The notes under the pieces are model-generated. The model had not been told where the DNA came from. It made no database searches and worked only from the letters and a program-made list of their open reading frames with translations. Shown here in pieces: positions 46,723 through 56,368 of a stretch of 64,000 bases of DNA (position 1 is its first letter; each line of letters opens with the position of its first letter). Origin of the DNA: Bacillota bacterium (GTDB lineage: Bacteria > Bacillota > Clostridia > Lachnospirales > Lachnospiraceae); assembly GCA_023411555.1 (NCBI GenBank), contig JAEYOQ010000002.1:1-64000 (forward strand). The letters are read 5' to 3'. Position numbers and translations under genes: made by a program.

Positions 46723-47247
46723 TCATCGCTCTATCCCAATCCTAGCCGGCACAGCATCATCATAAGGGTGCTTTATCTTTTTTACCTCTGATATATAGTG
46801 TGCTTGTTCCTTCAGCTTCGCATCCGCATCTCTTCCAGTCATGACTATCTCCAGCAGGTCTGGCTTATGTTTTAGAAAATCGAGTAACAGTTCTCGGTCA
46901 ATTAATTCTGTATGATAGGCATCGATGATTTCATCAAGGACCAGCATCCTATAATCCTGCTTGGTTACTGTCTCGATACTCGAGATTAATAGATTATTGT
47001 AGGCTTCCTTCGCTTGAAGCTTTGTCACCGGAGACATCTGAAATACAAAACCGAAATTATCTTCAACAGCCCTATATTGAATGCTATTAAGCTGCTTTAA
47101 GATATTTGTCTCGCTGGAGCTTCCATCCTTCAAAAACTGGGTAAAGAGAACCTTTCCGCCACTTCCCGCACATCGAATACTCAGTCCGATTGCTGCTGTG
47201 GTCTTGCCTTTCCCATTTCCTTCATAGATATGAATTAAGCCCTTCAT
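46723..47247 (-). CDS. cobO: Corrinoid adenosyltransferase (CobO/BtuR)
   Basis: This 174-residue P-loop ATPase adenosylates cobalamin or its precursors, making the coenzyme form. Walker A is GNGKGKTT (10-17) and the Walker B-like segment is MLVLDEIIDA. Both are characteristic of the BtuR/CobO family (different from PduO). GGAGGC precedes the ATG. No cobalamin riboswitch or other B12 gene is nearby. Confidence 0.95.
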   Translation of the reverse strand: MKGLIHIYEGNGKGKTTAAIGLSIRCAGSGGKVLFTQFLKDGSSSETNILKQLNSIQYRAVEDNFGFVFQMSPVTKLQAKEAYNNLLISSIETVTKQDYRMLVLDEIIDAYHTELIDRELLLDFLKHKPDLLEIVMTGRDADAKLKEQAHYISEVKKIKHPYDDAVPARIGIER

Positions 47248-47269
47248 GATTAGCCTCCGTTATTAAATA

Positions 47270-47626
47270 TTATATTATCTTTACCACCGTTCCAATGGTA
47301 ACTAGATTAAATAATTCGGTAACATCCTTATTATACATACGGACACAGCCATTGGAAACACTTTTACCAATGGAACCGGGATCATTGGTTCCATGAATTC
47401 CATAGCTTCCTCCGGTGGCTGTTAATCCCATCCATCTGACTCCGAAAGGTCCTCCCGGGTTCACAGCCTTATTCTTGATTCGAAAGGTTCCACGTGGGGT
47501 CGGGGTTGCCGACTTTCCTACCGCTACCGGATAAATCTTAAAGATGACACCGTTTCTGTATAGGGTTAAGGTGTGGTTTCGTATATTGACCACAATATAA
47601 TTGGTTGGAGCCGCATTCTCTGGCAT
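47270..47626 (-). CDS. L,D-transpeptidase (YkuD domain)
   Basis: This 118-residue protein is little more than one YkuD domain. The catalytic motif HGTND (H78) and SNGCVRM (S91, C94, R96) are intact, and [10 protein letters not shown] is typical. YkuD enzymes form 3-3 peptidoglycan cross-links or link proteins to the wall. Oddly, there is no signal peptide or membrane helix, although the reaction occurs outside the cell. Upstream sequence offers no in-frame extension with a signal peptide that I can see. It is probably cotranscribed with cobO. Confidence 0.88.
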   Translation of the reverse strand: MPENAAPTNYIVVNIRNHTLTLYRNGVIFKIYPVAVGKSATPTPRGTFRIKNKAVNPGGPFGVRWMGLTATGGSYGIHGTNDPGSIGKSVSNGCVRMYNKDVTELFNLVTIGTVVKII

Positions 47627-47709
47627 AGATTACCTGGCTTTCATATTATTTTACTCATAATATATGCGCTCCCATTCCCTTATAAATCCAAGTTACAGAC
47701 CGATTGCCT

Positions 47710-48891
47710 TTAATTATTCACCCTGATATATGATTTTCCTCTTCTTTTTACTACAGGACTCTCAAACTCCGGTCTACTTGGGATAAATTCCTCTTCAATG
47801 GATTGTATTAAAATCTTCTGTCCTTCCTCAATAAACTTATAGATTAGCTTTTTCATAAACTGCTTCGTCTCCGGGCTTATATCTTTATAGGCCCTAAGCA
47901 TGGCATTAATAGAAAGTCTTTTTTCTGCAGTGATACTGCTTACGGTGTTCAAGCCGGTTGCATTGATGATGTTAAAAAGCTCCTCTACAAAGGTTGCTCG
48001 TTCTTCAATTGTAACTCCACTGAGCCACTGGCGAAGCGCCTGATTAAGGAAGATACTTGATTTCTTTACACCAGGCATATAGACAAAATGTTTTCCAAGA
48101 ACCTCCCATGACATGGCACTATGCTGTAATATTCCCTTTTGATTGCTGTTAACAACCACATATTCCTCCAGATGCTCCATCAGCATCCCGACCACTGAGG
48201 ACTTTGGAAGGATGGTATGGATAGCCGATATCATCTGGTGATAGCCTTCACTTTCCAAAAAACCTTCTTGAAAACCGGGTCCGTCATAATTGTATACCGA
48301 TAAGATCCGATTTCTAGCCTCCTCAACCTTTACTGCAACATAAACTGCCAGATTACCTCCCTTGGAATGACCACCAAGATAGATGTCTCCCTCCAGATAC
48401 TGCAATACAAATCGTGTATACTCCACCGCATCCCGTTGAGCTTGTACCTCATCCAGAAAGCTCATCATAAAATCTTCCTTCCATCCGATCAGATTATCAT
48501 CTGTCCCACGAAAAGCTATATAATTAAGCTTCTCATTGAAAGAAAATACAATTGCTGAAAACTGCTCTGTGTTATCTACATTAAGACGATTAATATAATA
48601 GGATAACCTGAGATTGCCAAAGCGAGGTGTAGCTGCGGCTTTCAGCAACAACTCCGGAATATGTTCGAAGAAAGGATTCTTGCAGCGTGGCGAACTAAAA
48701 TCAATGGCGTCGTAGGCCTGTCTTGCAATATCTGAAAGCATAATCTGGCCTTCCTTGGCTTCAAAGGGTACAAGGCTATCAAATTCAATATAGGTAAGGG
48801 TAGATAGGATAAGACTGTCCACCTCATTGAGAGGATCTATCTCAAAGCTTAAGTCACCTCGCCAGTCCAGATAATCCATGATATTATTCAT
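47710..48891 (-). CDS. DUF2974 (Mbeg1-like) alpha/beta hydrolase
   Basis: This 393-residue cytoplasmic protein resembles class 3 lipases. The nucleophile elbow is YLGGHSKGGNLA (G-H-S-K-G), preceded by YIAFRGTDDNLIGWKEDF, a lipase-3-like oxyanion region. The N-terminus MNNIMDYLDWRGDLSF is a familiar family signature. Three upstream in-frame ATGs exist; 48891 has GGGAGGG nine bases before it and is chosen. The substrate is unknown. Confidence 0.82.
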   Translation of the reverse strand: MNNIMDYLDWRGDLSFEIDPLNEVDSLILSTLTYIEFDSLVPFEAKEGQIMLSDIARQAYDAIDFSSPRCKNPFFEHIPELLLKAAATPRFGNLRLSYYINRLNVDNTEQFSAIVFSFNEKLNYIAFRGTDDNLIGWKEDFMMSFLDEVQAQRDAVEYTRFVLQYLEGDIYLGGHSKGGNLAVYVAVKVEEARNRILSVYNYDGPGFQEGFLESEGYHQMISAIHTILPKSSVVGMLMEHLEEYVVVNSNQKGILQHSAMSWEVLGKHFVYMPGVKKSSIFLNQALRQWLSGVTIEERATFVEELFNIINATGLNTVSSITAEKRLSINAMLRAYKDISPETKQFMKKLIYKFIEEGQKILIQSIEEEFIPSRPEFESPVVKRRGKSYIRVNN

Positions 48892-49059
48892 TTCCATTTT
48901 CCCTCCCATTATTATGCTACTTACTTGTATCTACTGTAATAGTAATATATAACAGCAGGATTTTCAATTATAACCAGATTAAGTTTCTATTCGGTATGTT
49001 CTTCATCTATACCCATTTCCATGCATTTTATATACCATTAATTTAATAGTGAACCGAAA

Positions 49060-49080
49060 CTCATATTACTCTATAATGAG
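49060..49080 (+). promoter_or_regulatory. Palindrome overlapping a -10 box before the BIG2 gene
   Basis: CTCAT and ATGAG arms flank an AT-rich centre that contains TATAAT (49072-49077). Only a weak GTGAAC stands 17 bp upstream as -35. The symmetry suggests an operator over the -10 box. Confidence 0.4.
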
Positions 49081-49176
49081 TCTATCAATGTGACTATGGG
49101 TAGGATACTCCCCTGCCTGATTGATATTCTGTAACTCATTCATATCTAAATCTAATCAACATAAGGAGGAAATTCG

Positions 49177-50142
49177 ATGAAAAAAATGCGCAAGCTTTTT
49201 TCATTCATACTGATTTTCAGTATTGCAACTCTCTCATTCATTCCCTTTACAAATGATATCACTACCGCCCAGGCAGCCAGTGGAATATATATTAATGAAA
49301 CTAACTTAACTCTGGAGGTCGATCATTATAAAACCCTCCGTATCGGAGGTACCTCCAAAAAACCATCCTGGTACACTAGCGATAGTAATATAGCTACCGT
49401 ATCCTCCAGTGGTAAGGTATTTGCCAAGGCTCCGGGCTCCGTAACCATCACAGCATACGTGGATGGTCAGAGAATCCGTTGCAAGGTAAATATTATCTTT
49501 ATGAAAGAAAATATAGTATTAACCAAAGGACAAAGTACTACCTTAAAGATATACGGTAATTACAAAGAGGTCAATTATACTTCCAGCAATAAATCGATCG
49601 TTACGGTTAATAATAGTGGTAAGCTAACAGCTAAATCATCTGGTACCGCTACGATTACTGCTAATGTGGACGGTAAGGAAATCGAAAGTAAGGTAAGCGT
49701 GGTCGGTCTTAATGAAGATGCTATCGTACTGGAACTTGGCGGCTGGTCCGGCTTCATCAAGACCCTAAAGGTAAATGGAACCAAGAGCAATATCAAGTGG
49801 TCCACCGGTAATTCAGTAATTGCTTCTGTTGATAAAGATGGTGTGGTTCGAGCTAAGGGACCTGGTACTACTAAAATCACCGCTACTGTTGACGGCATGA
49901 AATTAACCTCCACAGTGAAGGTTATCAAAGCCAGCAACAAGGAATACACCATGAGCAAAGGAAGAACAAAAGCTCTCAGTGTCTTAGGAACAGACAGTAA
50001 GGTAACCTGGGCTTCCAATATGAATTCCGTAGCAACCGTCTCTTCAACAGGTGTAGTATCCGCTGTGGCTCCCGGTGAAGTCGACATCTATGGCTTTGTT
50101 GATGGAAGAAAGGTAACCTTTACCATATATGTTGTGGATTAA
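49177..50142 (+). CDS. Secreted protein with four BIG2 Ig-like domains
   Basis: This 321-residue exported protein has a signal peptide (1-34, ending TTAQAAS) and then four repeats of about 65-70 residues. Each has the BIG2 pattern (W/T-S-N-x-x-A/I-x-V, GKVFAKAPGSVTITAYVDG and variants). There are no other domains, sorting signal or catalytic motif. BIG2 domains are found in surface and adhesion proteins. It is preceded by AAGGAGG and is monocistronic. Confidence 0.85.
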   Translation: MKKMRKLFSFILIFSIATLSFIPFTNDITTAQAASGIYINETNLTLEVDHYKTLRIGGTSKKPSWYTSDSNIATVSSSGKVFAKAPGSVTITAYVDGQRIRCKVNIIFMKENIVLTKGQSTTLKIYGNYKEVNYTSSNKSIVTVNNSGKLTAKSSGTATITANVDGKEIESKVSVVGLNEDAIVLELGGWSGFIKTLKVNGTKSNIKWSTGNSVIASVDKDGVVRAKGPGTTKITATVDGMKLTSTVKVIKASNKEYTMSKGRTKALSVLGTDSKVTWASNMNSVATVSSTGVVSAVAPGEVDIYGFVDGRKVTFTIYVVD

Positions 50143-50365
50143 TCTGGATGAACTTCGTTTCCAAAGTACTATATAATTCATTCATAGGACAAATTTAACT
50201 TATCTTTGAAAAAAGATATCAGAGTAACAGCATCCCATAAGCACTGTTTGACGAACAGCTTGCTAATTATGTAAGACAAAAGTGTTTGATTATGGCTTAC
50301 TTAATTGTAAGATGTACGTCATCCTGTGCACAAGGAATGCTGTTATTCTTATATTATGCTTGTAC

Positions 50366-53300
50366 CTAGATCCGATAAAGTACATAATCCTGCAGCTCTC
50401 TCTTAAATCCAGCCCCGGTCAACGCAGCTGCAGCCTCCGGTGGAAATTCCTTAATAATCAACCGGTTTTGGCCAGAGTATATTCGATGTCTGGTAAAATC
50501 AAGAGCAAAGGTACGAAGCGCTTCCTCCAGATACTCCAGATCAAATACACGAAGCTGCTTCCCCATTCGTTCCAGTACTGCCACAGGGATACCTGCCTTC
50601 AGTGCAACGGCTGTTCCCGCTACATTCATAAATGACCGTTCCACCATATTAGGAAGACTTTTCCCCCATTGTTGGGCAGGATCAACAGCCGATAGCCAGA
50701 TAAGCTCGTCACTGGGCTGTTCCAGTGCTGTCATGATAACGGAGAAATCCTGATCCCTGATATACTGGACGCCAGACAGCCCTTCGATAAAGTAACCTCT
50801 TCGTACCCTTCCGGTATATTCCCACACCCGCAGTGTCTCCAAAGCCCGGCTCCAGACTAAGCCATAAGAAGTCTCTCGGGATAAGATCCCAACCCGCTCA
50901 AAGCATCTGTCTATTTGCTCTTCGATGGAAAGGATCTTCCTGGGATGGGTAATTTCCCACCTACCGGAAGTCATGGCCTTGGTACGGGCTGATACCCGCT
51001 GCTTCACAGTGGCTTTGTTCAGCTTCTCCTTATTCATCCATTGTCTAACCGGCTGAAAGCTGTCTGCACTGACCAGCCCCTTCTCAGCCAGAGCTAATAA
51101 GATATCATAGGGCGATCCATCCTCAAGTAAGCCGGTAAGTCGTTGCAAAAAGCTGGCTCCCCGACGGTATAAGGCGTCATAGATTATCCGCTCCTTCTCT
51201 GATAATTCCTGCACCACCTCTGAGGGGTCAGCATCCCAGTCAATATCCCCGTAGCGATGGAAGCTAAGCCCTTCCTCTCCCTTTAACTGCCAGAAGAATT
51301 CTCCCTCCGCAAGAAGGCTATCTAATAGGTCCGATCGATATCTGGTAACCCGGGAAGGCAGCAGAACACTCTCCCATAGGGCAGTTGGATAAGAAAGATC
51401 TGAGTATTGCCTGAGGAATAGCTCTAATTGCTCCTTGGGTGCAGCCGCCAGATAGGTACGGCTTGCAAGCAAAGCAGCATAGCTTTGAGAGGGTTGGGTC
51501 TTAACCTGGGCCCTTCTGCTCTTGATCGTTTCTTTCCTGGCTCTGTCATAAAGCTCTGCATGATAATAGAAGCCATCCCCTTCGATTGCCTCCCCGTTCT
51601 TGCATAGTTCCTTCAGAAGGTCCATGGAAAGCTCCTGCTTCCAGAAATAGCGGTCACTAATGGTCTCTGCCGATTGCGGGCCACGATATCTTAATAAGCG
51701 AAGAACCAGCTGCCTTTGGCTTGCTTTGTCCCCCTCCAGAAGGGCTTCCTGATATCGTCCCATATGCTCTGTCGCTATCCATAAACCTGGTTCGATATAG
51801 GTGGCCTGACCCCGTCTGGCTAGAAGCTCCAGCCATTCAATCGGTACCACAAGCTCACCGGCAATCAGGTCCCCCTCAATCATGAGCAGTGTATGCAGCT
51901 GCTTCTCATCCTCCGGCAAGCGTCCTCGTTCCGATACACGTAGTAGATGCTCTGGTGTCGGTGCAATCAGCTTACTCTCCTTTAAGGCAGCGTCCACAGC
52001 CCGATGGATACCCATTGGTGTCGGAGCATAGTCATACATATTAGCAGCCTCAGTCTGCTGTCTGAGTAGAAAGGACATGGGAGATGGGGTATCCAAATAA
52101 AGCTCACAGATACGGATCCTACCGGACCGAATACCGTTTAATACATATTCCAAGCCATCCAAGTCCCAATAATCCTCCAGACACTCTCGCTTCGTCTCCC
52201 GAATTAAGGGGTGATTTTCATATTGCATCAGAGAATCTAACATCTCCGCACTTCTCATCCGCTGTACCCATAGAGGTACACGGCCCGACTTTCGTACTCC
52301 CATCATAAGAGCATGAGCGGTATTATATCGGAAATTCATATTAAAGAGAGGGGTTACCGGCAGAATTGCTTCCAGTAGCTCTCTTGCCCCTTCCGGCTGT
52401 AGTTCCTGTAATAGTCCCTCCGGTATTGTAAGTTCCCCGTAAGGAAAGAGCAAAAACCCATCATCATCCTCCACATAGCTGATATTGGCATGGGTATACC
52501 GCTTTGCTGCTTCCAGCGTTAGAATAGCAAGCGGTGAATTAACCGGTCTACCAAAAACCGAATGGACCATCATCTGTTGGTTACCGGTCTCATCACGGAA
52601 ATGCTCAATCAGAATCGTCCTGTCATCAGGGAGAATTCCAGTTGCCGCCAGCTGTCTTTTGATGAAGTCCTCTCCTTCGGCCACCGCATTATCATCAAGT
52701 CCAAGTTCAATCAGCTCCTTACTCAGAGTTCCTATCTCGTTCGCGATGGAGAGTCTGCGAAGAATAGCTCCAAAAGCAATTCCTGTCTGTAATCTGCGCC
52801 CCTTGATCTCTCCTTTCCAGAAGGGCAATCTGGCACCGAATGTATTGGATTGGGTTACCAGTACGGTATCCTTCTGGATCTTTGTAATCTGCCATGCAAA
52901 GGTTCCCAGAAGGAACCGGTCACCTACCCTAGATTCAAAGATGAACTCTTCATCCAGCTCACCCAGCTTCACTCCGGTCTCTGTCTTTACGGTATATAGG
53001 CCTTTATCTGGTATGGTTCCACCTGCGGAGACTGCAAGCATTCGGCTGTAGGGATCTCCCTCCACCCTCTCCCCGATCCGGTCATAGATGATTCGGGGAC
53101 GAACCGGAATATTGCGGTCATGCTCATAGTCACCGGCCAACATACTAAGGACATCCTTCACGTCCTGCCTGGTAACCTCACGAAAGGGGTAAGCCCTGGA
53201 TAATATCTCCATAACCTCATCCACCTCATAGCCATCACCGTTCGCCATGGAGACCAGATGCTGTGCTAATACATCAAGGCATAATCTGGGAGGCTTGGAA

Positions 53301-54499
53301 TATTCCACACCTCCATTTCTGGCAACCTCCGCAGTTAATCCGCTATACAAGCCCTCAGAGGCTGTCCTCGGAAAGATATGCATCACACTGGTTCGATTCG
53401 GATTATGCCCGGCGCGGCCCAGCCGTTGCATAGTACTGGAGATAGACCGCGGACATCCGATCTGGAATACCTGATCAATATCTCCCACATCGATACCAAG
53501 CTCCATAGAAGATGTCGCACAAAGCATACGAAGTGTACCACTCCGAAGTGCATGCTCCACCTCAAAGCGCTGTTCCTTAGATAAACTGCCATGGTGGGTT
53601 CTTGCAAAGCCTTCTCCGGCAATCTGATTAACGTAATAAGCCAACTTTTCTGCATAAGCCCGTCCTTCTACGAAAGCAATAATGCTTCGGGAGTTTTTAC
53701 AATGAGCATGAACTGCTCTGGCAATCTCCTGCCATTTAGTGTCCTTAAACCCACTTTGAAGGTTGGGAATCGGGCTGGTGATAGCTATCTTTATATTCTT
53801 ATGCATCTTGGGAGCTACAATCCTGACAGGATCGGGAGACAGATACTCTGCAGCTATGCTTAGAGGTTCTATGGTTGCTGACAGGCCAATCCGCTGCAGG
53901 GGTTTCTCACAGAGCTTGTCCAAGCGTGCCAGGGATAGCATCAGATGGGCTCCCCGCTTTGAATCGATCAGAGCATGCAGCTCATCCAGAATAATGGCTT
54001 TTGCCGTATGCAATATAGCTTGTCCTGATTTACTAGTTAGCATCAAATATAAGGATTCTGGAGTTGTAATCAGAATATGAGGGGGCTTTTTTATCATCTG
54101 TCTGCGCTCACTCTGAGTCGTATCACCGGTACGTATTGCAACGCTTAATGCCGGCGGCTCACTATCCTTAAAGTCTCCTGAGGCTAGCTCTTCTTCATAA
54201 ATCCCCTCCAAGGGTCGTCGCAGGTTCTCCCTGATATCTCCTGCCAGTGATTTTAGAGGGGATACATAAATCAATTGAAGCTCCTGCTTAAGGCTACCTT
54301 CTCTTGCTTGCTTTTTCAGCCGGTCAATGAATACCAGAAAGGCTGATAAGGTCTTACCGGTACCGGTTGGAGCTGATACCAGGGTGTGATTTCCTTCCGC
54401 TATCGAAGGCCAAGCCTCCTCCTGGACCTGAGTCGGGGAGCCCAGTGTTTTTTGAAACCATTTAGCCGTATAAGAATGAAATAATGCTAGAGAATTCAC
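50366..54499 (-). CDS. lhr: Lhr-family DEAD/DEAH helicase
   Basis: This 1377-residue superfamily 2 helicase has motif Q region SPTQVQEEAWPSI, Walker A SAPTGTGKT, DELH box, motif III SAT and motif VI QRLGRAGHNPNR. The Lhr winged-helix and beta-barrel core follow, then a long C-terminal region (about 870-1377), as in full-length Lhr (about 1500 residues). Lhr unwinds DNA and DNA-RNA hybrids in repair. Translation starts at a GTG (54499) with AAGGAG eight bases before it. Confidence 0.93.
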   Translation of the reverse strand: MNSLALFHSYTAKWFQKTLGSPTQVQEEAWPSIAEGNHTLVSAPTGTGKTLSAFLVFIDRLKKQAREGSLKQELQLIYVSPLKSLAGDIRENLRRPLEGIYEEELASGDFKDSEPPALSVAIRTGDTTQSERRQMIKKPPHILITTPESLYLMLTSKSGQAILHTAKAIILDELHALIDSKRGAHLMLSLARLDKLCEKPLQRIGLSATIEPLSIAAEYLSPDPVRIVAPKMHKNIKIAITSPIPNLQSGFKDTKWQEIARAVHAHCKNSRSIIAFVEGRAYAEKLAYYVNQIAGEGFARTHHGSLSKEQRFEVEHALRSGTLRMLCATSSMELGIDVGDIDQVFQIGCPRSISSTMQRLGRAGHNPNRTSVMHIFPRTASEGLYSGLTAEVARNGGVEYSKPPRLCLDVLAQHLVSMANGDGYEVDEVMEILSRAYPFREVTRQDVKDVLSMLAGDYEHDRNIPVRPRIIYDRIGERVEGDPYSRMLAVSAGGTIPDKGLYTVKTETGVKLGELDEEFIFESRVGDRFLLGTFAWQITKIQKDTVLVTQSNTFGARLPFWKGEIKGRRLQTGIAFGAILRRLSIANEIGTLSKELIELGLDDNAVAEGEDFIKRQLAATGILPDDRTILIEHFRDETGNQQMMVHSVFGRPVNSPLAILTLEAAKRYTHANISYVEDDDGFLLFPYGELTIPEGLLQELQPEGARELLEAILPVTPLFNMNFRYNTAHALMMGVRKSGRVPLWVQRMRSAEMLDSLMQYENHPLIRETKRECLEDYWDLDGLEYVLNGIRSGRIRICELYLDTPSPMSFLLRQQTEAANMYDYAPTPMGIHRAVDAALKESKLIAPTPEHLLRVSERGRLPEDEKQLHTLLMIEGDLIAGELVVPIEWLELLARRGQATYIEPGLWIATEHMGRYQEALLEGDKASQRQLVLRLLRYRGPQSAETISDRYFWKQELSMDLLKELCKNGEAIEGDGFYYHAELYDRARKETIKSRRAQVKTQPSQSYAALLASRTYLAAAPKEQLELFLRQYSDLSYPTALWESVLLPSRVTRYRSDLLDSLLAEGEFFWQLKGEEGLSFHRYGDIDWDADPSEVVQELSEKERIIYDALYRRGASFLQRLTGLLEDGSPYDILLALAEKGLVSADSFQPVRQWMNKEKLNKATVKQRVSARTKAMTSGRWEITHPRKILSIEEQIDRCFERVGILSRETSYGLVWSRALETLRVWEYTGRVRRGYFIEGLSGVQYIRDQDFSVIMTALEQPSDELIWLSAVDPAQQWGKSLPNMVERSFMNVAGTAVALKAGIPVAVLERMGKQLRVFDLEYLEEALRTFALDFTRHRIYSGQNRLIIKEFPPEAAAALTGAGFKRELQDYVLYRI

Positions 54500-54555
54500 C
54501 TAATTGACTCCTTTCCAAATCCTTCATAGTTAATAATATCTCTACCTAAATAAAT

Positions 54556-54607
54556 CAAAAGTGAGCAAAAAGTGAGCCACTTGCTATCTCCACTCTTTGC
54601 CTCACCT
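54556..54607 (-). terminator. Probable terminator of the lipoprotein gene
   Basis: An imperfect stem (GTGAGGCAAAGAGTG with a CACTTTTTGCTCAC-type arm) is followed on the minus strand by TTTTGATTT. Confidence 0.5.
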
Positions 54608-54626
54608 GTAGAAGCTATTCAGATAA

Positions 54627-55286
54627 CTAGTTTTCATCTGGGAGCGTATTTTGAGAGATACTTTCTATTATATTCTCAACCTGGGTGAAGATACTCTGAA
54701 GTGCCTCCTCTTCATAACCAAGGATACCGACCTCTTCCCCTTCCAGTCTCACATAGATAACCCGGTCCGTCAGATCCATCAATATATCATCACAATCAAA
54801 ATATTCTCCACCAAGCGTTATCTTCTGTACTGACATAAACTGAAGCTCAAGATAATAATGGCCCTGCTTCCCCTCTACATGACCTTGCTCATTTATGGCA
54901 GTCAGCTCCTCTTCTTCTATTAAGGAAATCATGTTTACCGATTGAGTGAATGCCTCGGCCAAATTGATGGCAAACCTCATCTGATAATCCTGCAGCAGGT
55001 CATAATATACACTGATTTCATCCAAGGTAAGAATAATGAAATCAACCTTGGAGTAATCTGTTCCAAGAAACTCACCGCTGGGTTCTATGTCCCCGTTCTC
55101 GGATGATTCCTGTTCCGTTTTCCCTTTCTCCTCTTCCTTCTCTGACACTGTCGGCTCTTCAGCTTCTATCCCCTGGTCCTTTTTTGGTTCCTCTTTCTTC
55201 TTTTGAACACATCCCATTAGGAGGTTCGACATAATTACACATAATATAATTATGTAAACCATTTTATGATATTTCTTAATCTTCAA
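54627..55286 (-). CDS. Lipoprotein of unknown function
   Basis: This 219-residue protein has a lipoprotein signal: basic start, hydrophobic core and lipobox NLLMGC (C26). A Glu/Lys-rich low-complexity linker (27-70) precedes a C-terminal domain (about 75-205). That domain has alternating hydrophobic segments and no motif I recognise. It should be anchored to the outer face of the membrane. Confidence 0.75.
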   Translation of the reverse strand: MKIKKYHKMVYIIILCVIMSNLLMGCVQKKKEEPKKDQGIEAEEPTVSEKEEEKGKTEQESSENGDIEPSGEFLGTDYSKVDFIILTLDEISVYYDLLQDYQMRFAINLAEAFTQSVNMISLIEEEELTAINEQGHVEGKQGHYYLELQFMSVQKITLGGEYFDCDDILMDLTDRVIYVRLEGEEVGILGYEEEALQSIFTQVENIIESISQNTLPDEN

Positions 55287-55404
55287 TTATAAAACCTCCA
55301 AGTTAAGTTTTGTATATTCTAGGTCCCTACACTAGTATGAAGTGCTTCTAAGGCTATTATAGCCCCTCCCCCTTAAAGCATCTCCTAATCATTCCTATCT
55401 TAAC

Positions 55405-55440
55405 ACAAAACTCCATGAAATGCTTTTATTTTCATGGAGT
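55405..55440 (-). terminator. Terminator of the EamA gene
   Basis: The stem ACTCCATGAAA / TTTCATGGAGT (55410-55420 with 55430-55440) is followed on the minus strand by TTTTGTG. Confidence 0.7.
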
Positions 55441-55471
55441 AATCTTTATACACTATTCATTTCATCTCTAA

Positions 55472-56338
55472 TTATTGTATCAATAAGGATAAGGTTCCTC
55501 CTACAATCAGAGCCAAACCAAATAAGGCTTTTCTTGTCAAGGTCTCCTTTAGGTATACATAAGAGAAAAGTATTGTTACAAGAATGCTTAATTTATCAAT
55601 CGGTACTACAACACTGGCAAGACCGTCCTGTAGTGCTCTGTAATAGCAGAGCCAGGAGCCTCCGGTTGCGAAACCAGATAGAATCAGGTATATCCAACTC
55701 CCACGATCAATCTTCTTAATCATATGCTGCTTCCCGGTAATAAACACGATTAACCAAGCCATAATTAATACAACGATGGTACGAATCGCAGTTCCAAGAT
55801 TAGACTCTACTCCTTCGATGCCTACCTTACCTAGAATCGAGGTAAGACTAGCAAAAACCGCCGAAAACACGGCAAATATGATCCAGCGACTGTTATGTAC
55901 CTGCTGGTTTGCCGTATCCTTATTCTTCTGTAGCATCAGGTAGGTCCCTGCACCGATTAAAATAATTGCAGCCACCTTCACGATTGTGACACTTTCTCCA
56001 AGAAACAGAATCGCCAGAATCATCGTAAGTATAGTGCTTGATTTATCAATCGGTGTTACCTTATTCACATTACCAAGCTGCAAGGCTTTAAAATAGCATA
56101 ACCATGAAGCACCCGTTGCTAAGCCTGATAGAATTAGGAAAAGTAACGTCCTTCCACTGATCTCATCAATACTACTCTGTGAACCCACTATAAATACCAT
56201 GAGCCAAGAAAAAATCAAAACCACTACTGTTCTAACGGCTGTAGCTAGATTTGAATCCGTATTTTTAATACCAATTTTGGATAATATTGCTGTCATTCCG
56301 GCAAATAATGCAGAACCAAAGGCATAAAGAATCCACAT
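55472..56338 (-). CDS. EamA-family (DMT) exporter
   Basis: This 288-residue membrane protein has about ten transmembrane segments in two repeated halves. Each half contains a matching pattern (LSGLATGASWLCYFKALQLG and LSGFATGGSWLCYYRALQDG, then VxPIDKSS or VVPIDKLS). These are typical of EamA/RhaT drug-metabolite transporters. The substrate is unknown. The strong internal duplication is visible at the sequence level. Confidence 0.88.
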   Translation of the reverse strand: MWILYAFGSALFAGMTAILSKIGIKNTDSNLATAVRTVVVLIFSWLMVFIVGSQSSIDEISGRTLLFLILSGLATGASWLCYFKALQLGNVNKVTPIDKSSTILTMILAILFLGESVTIVKVAAIILIGAGTYLMLQKNKDTANQQVHNSRWIIFAVFSAVFASLTSILGKVGIEGVESNLGTAIRTIVVLIMAWLIVFITGKQHMIKKIDRGSWIYLILSGFATGGSWLCYYRALQDGLASVVVPIDKLSILVTILFSYVYLKETLTRKALFGLALIVGGTLSLLIQ

Positions 56339-56368
56339 AAATAAGTCTCCACTTCGATTAGTATATGT

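Noticed and set aside
46723..47709. Cobalamin riboswitch near cobO
   Set aside because: The gap upstream of cobO is only about 22 bases and no B12-box-like sequence was seen.
50366..54499. Plus-strand frames of up to 188 codons inside lhr
   Set aside because: They are antisense shadows; the helicase motifs are on the minus strand.
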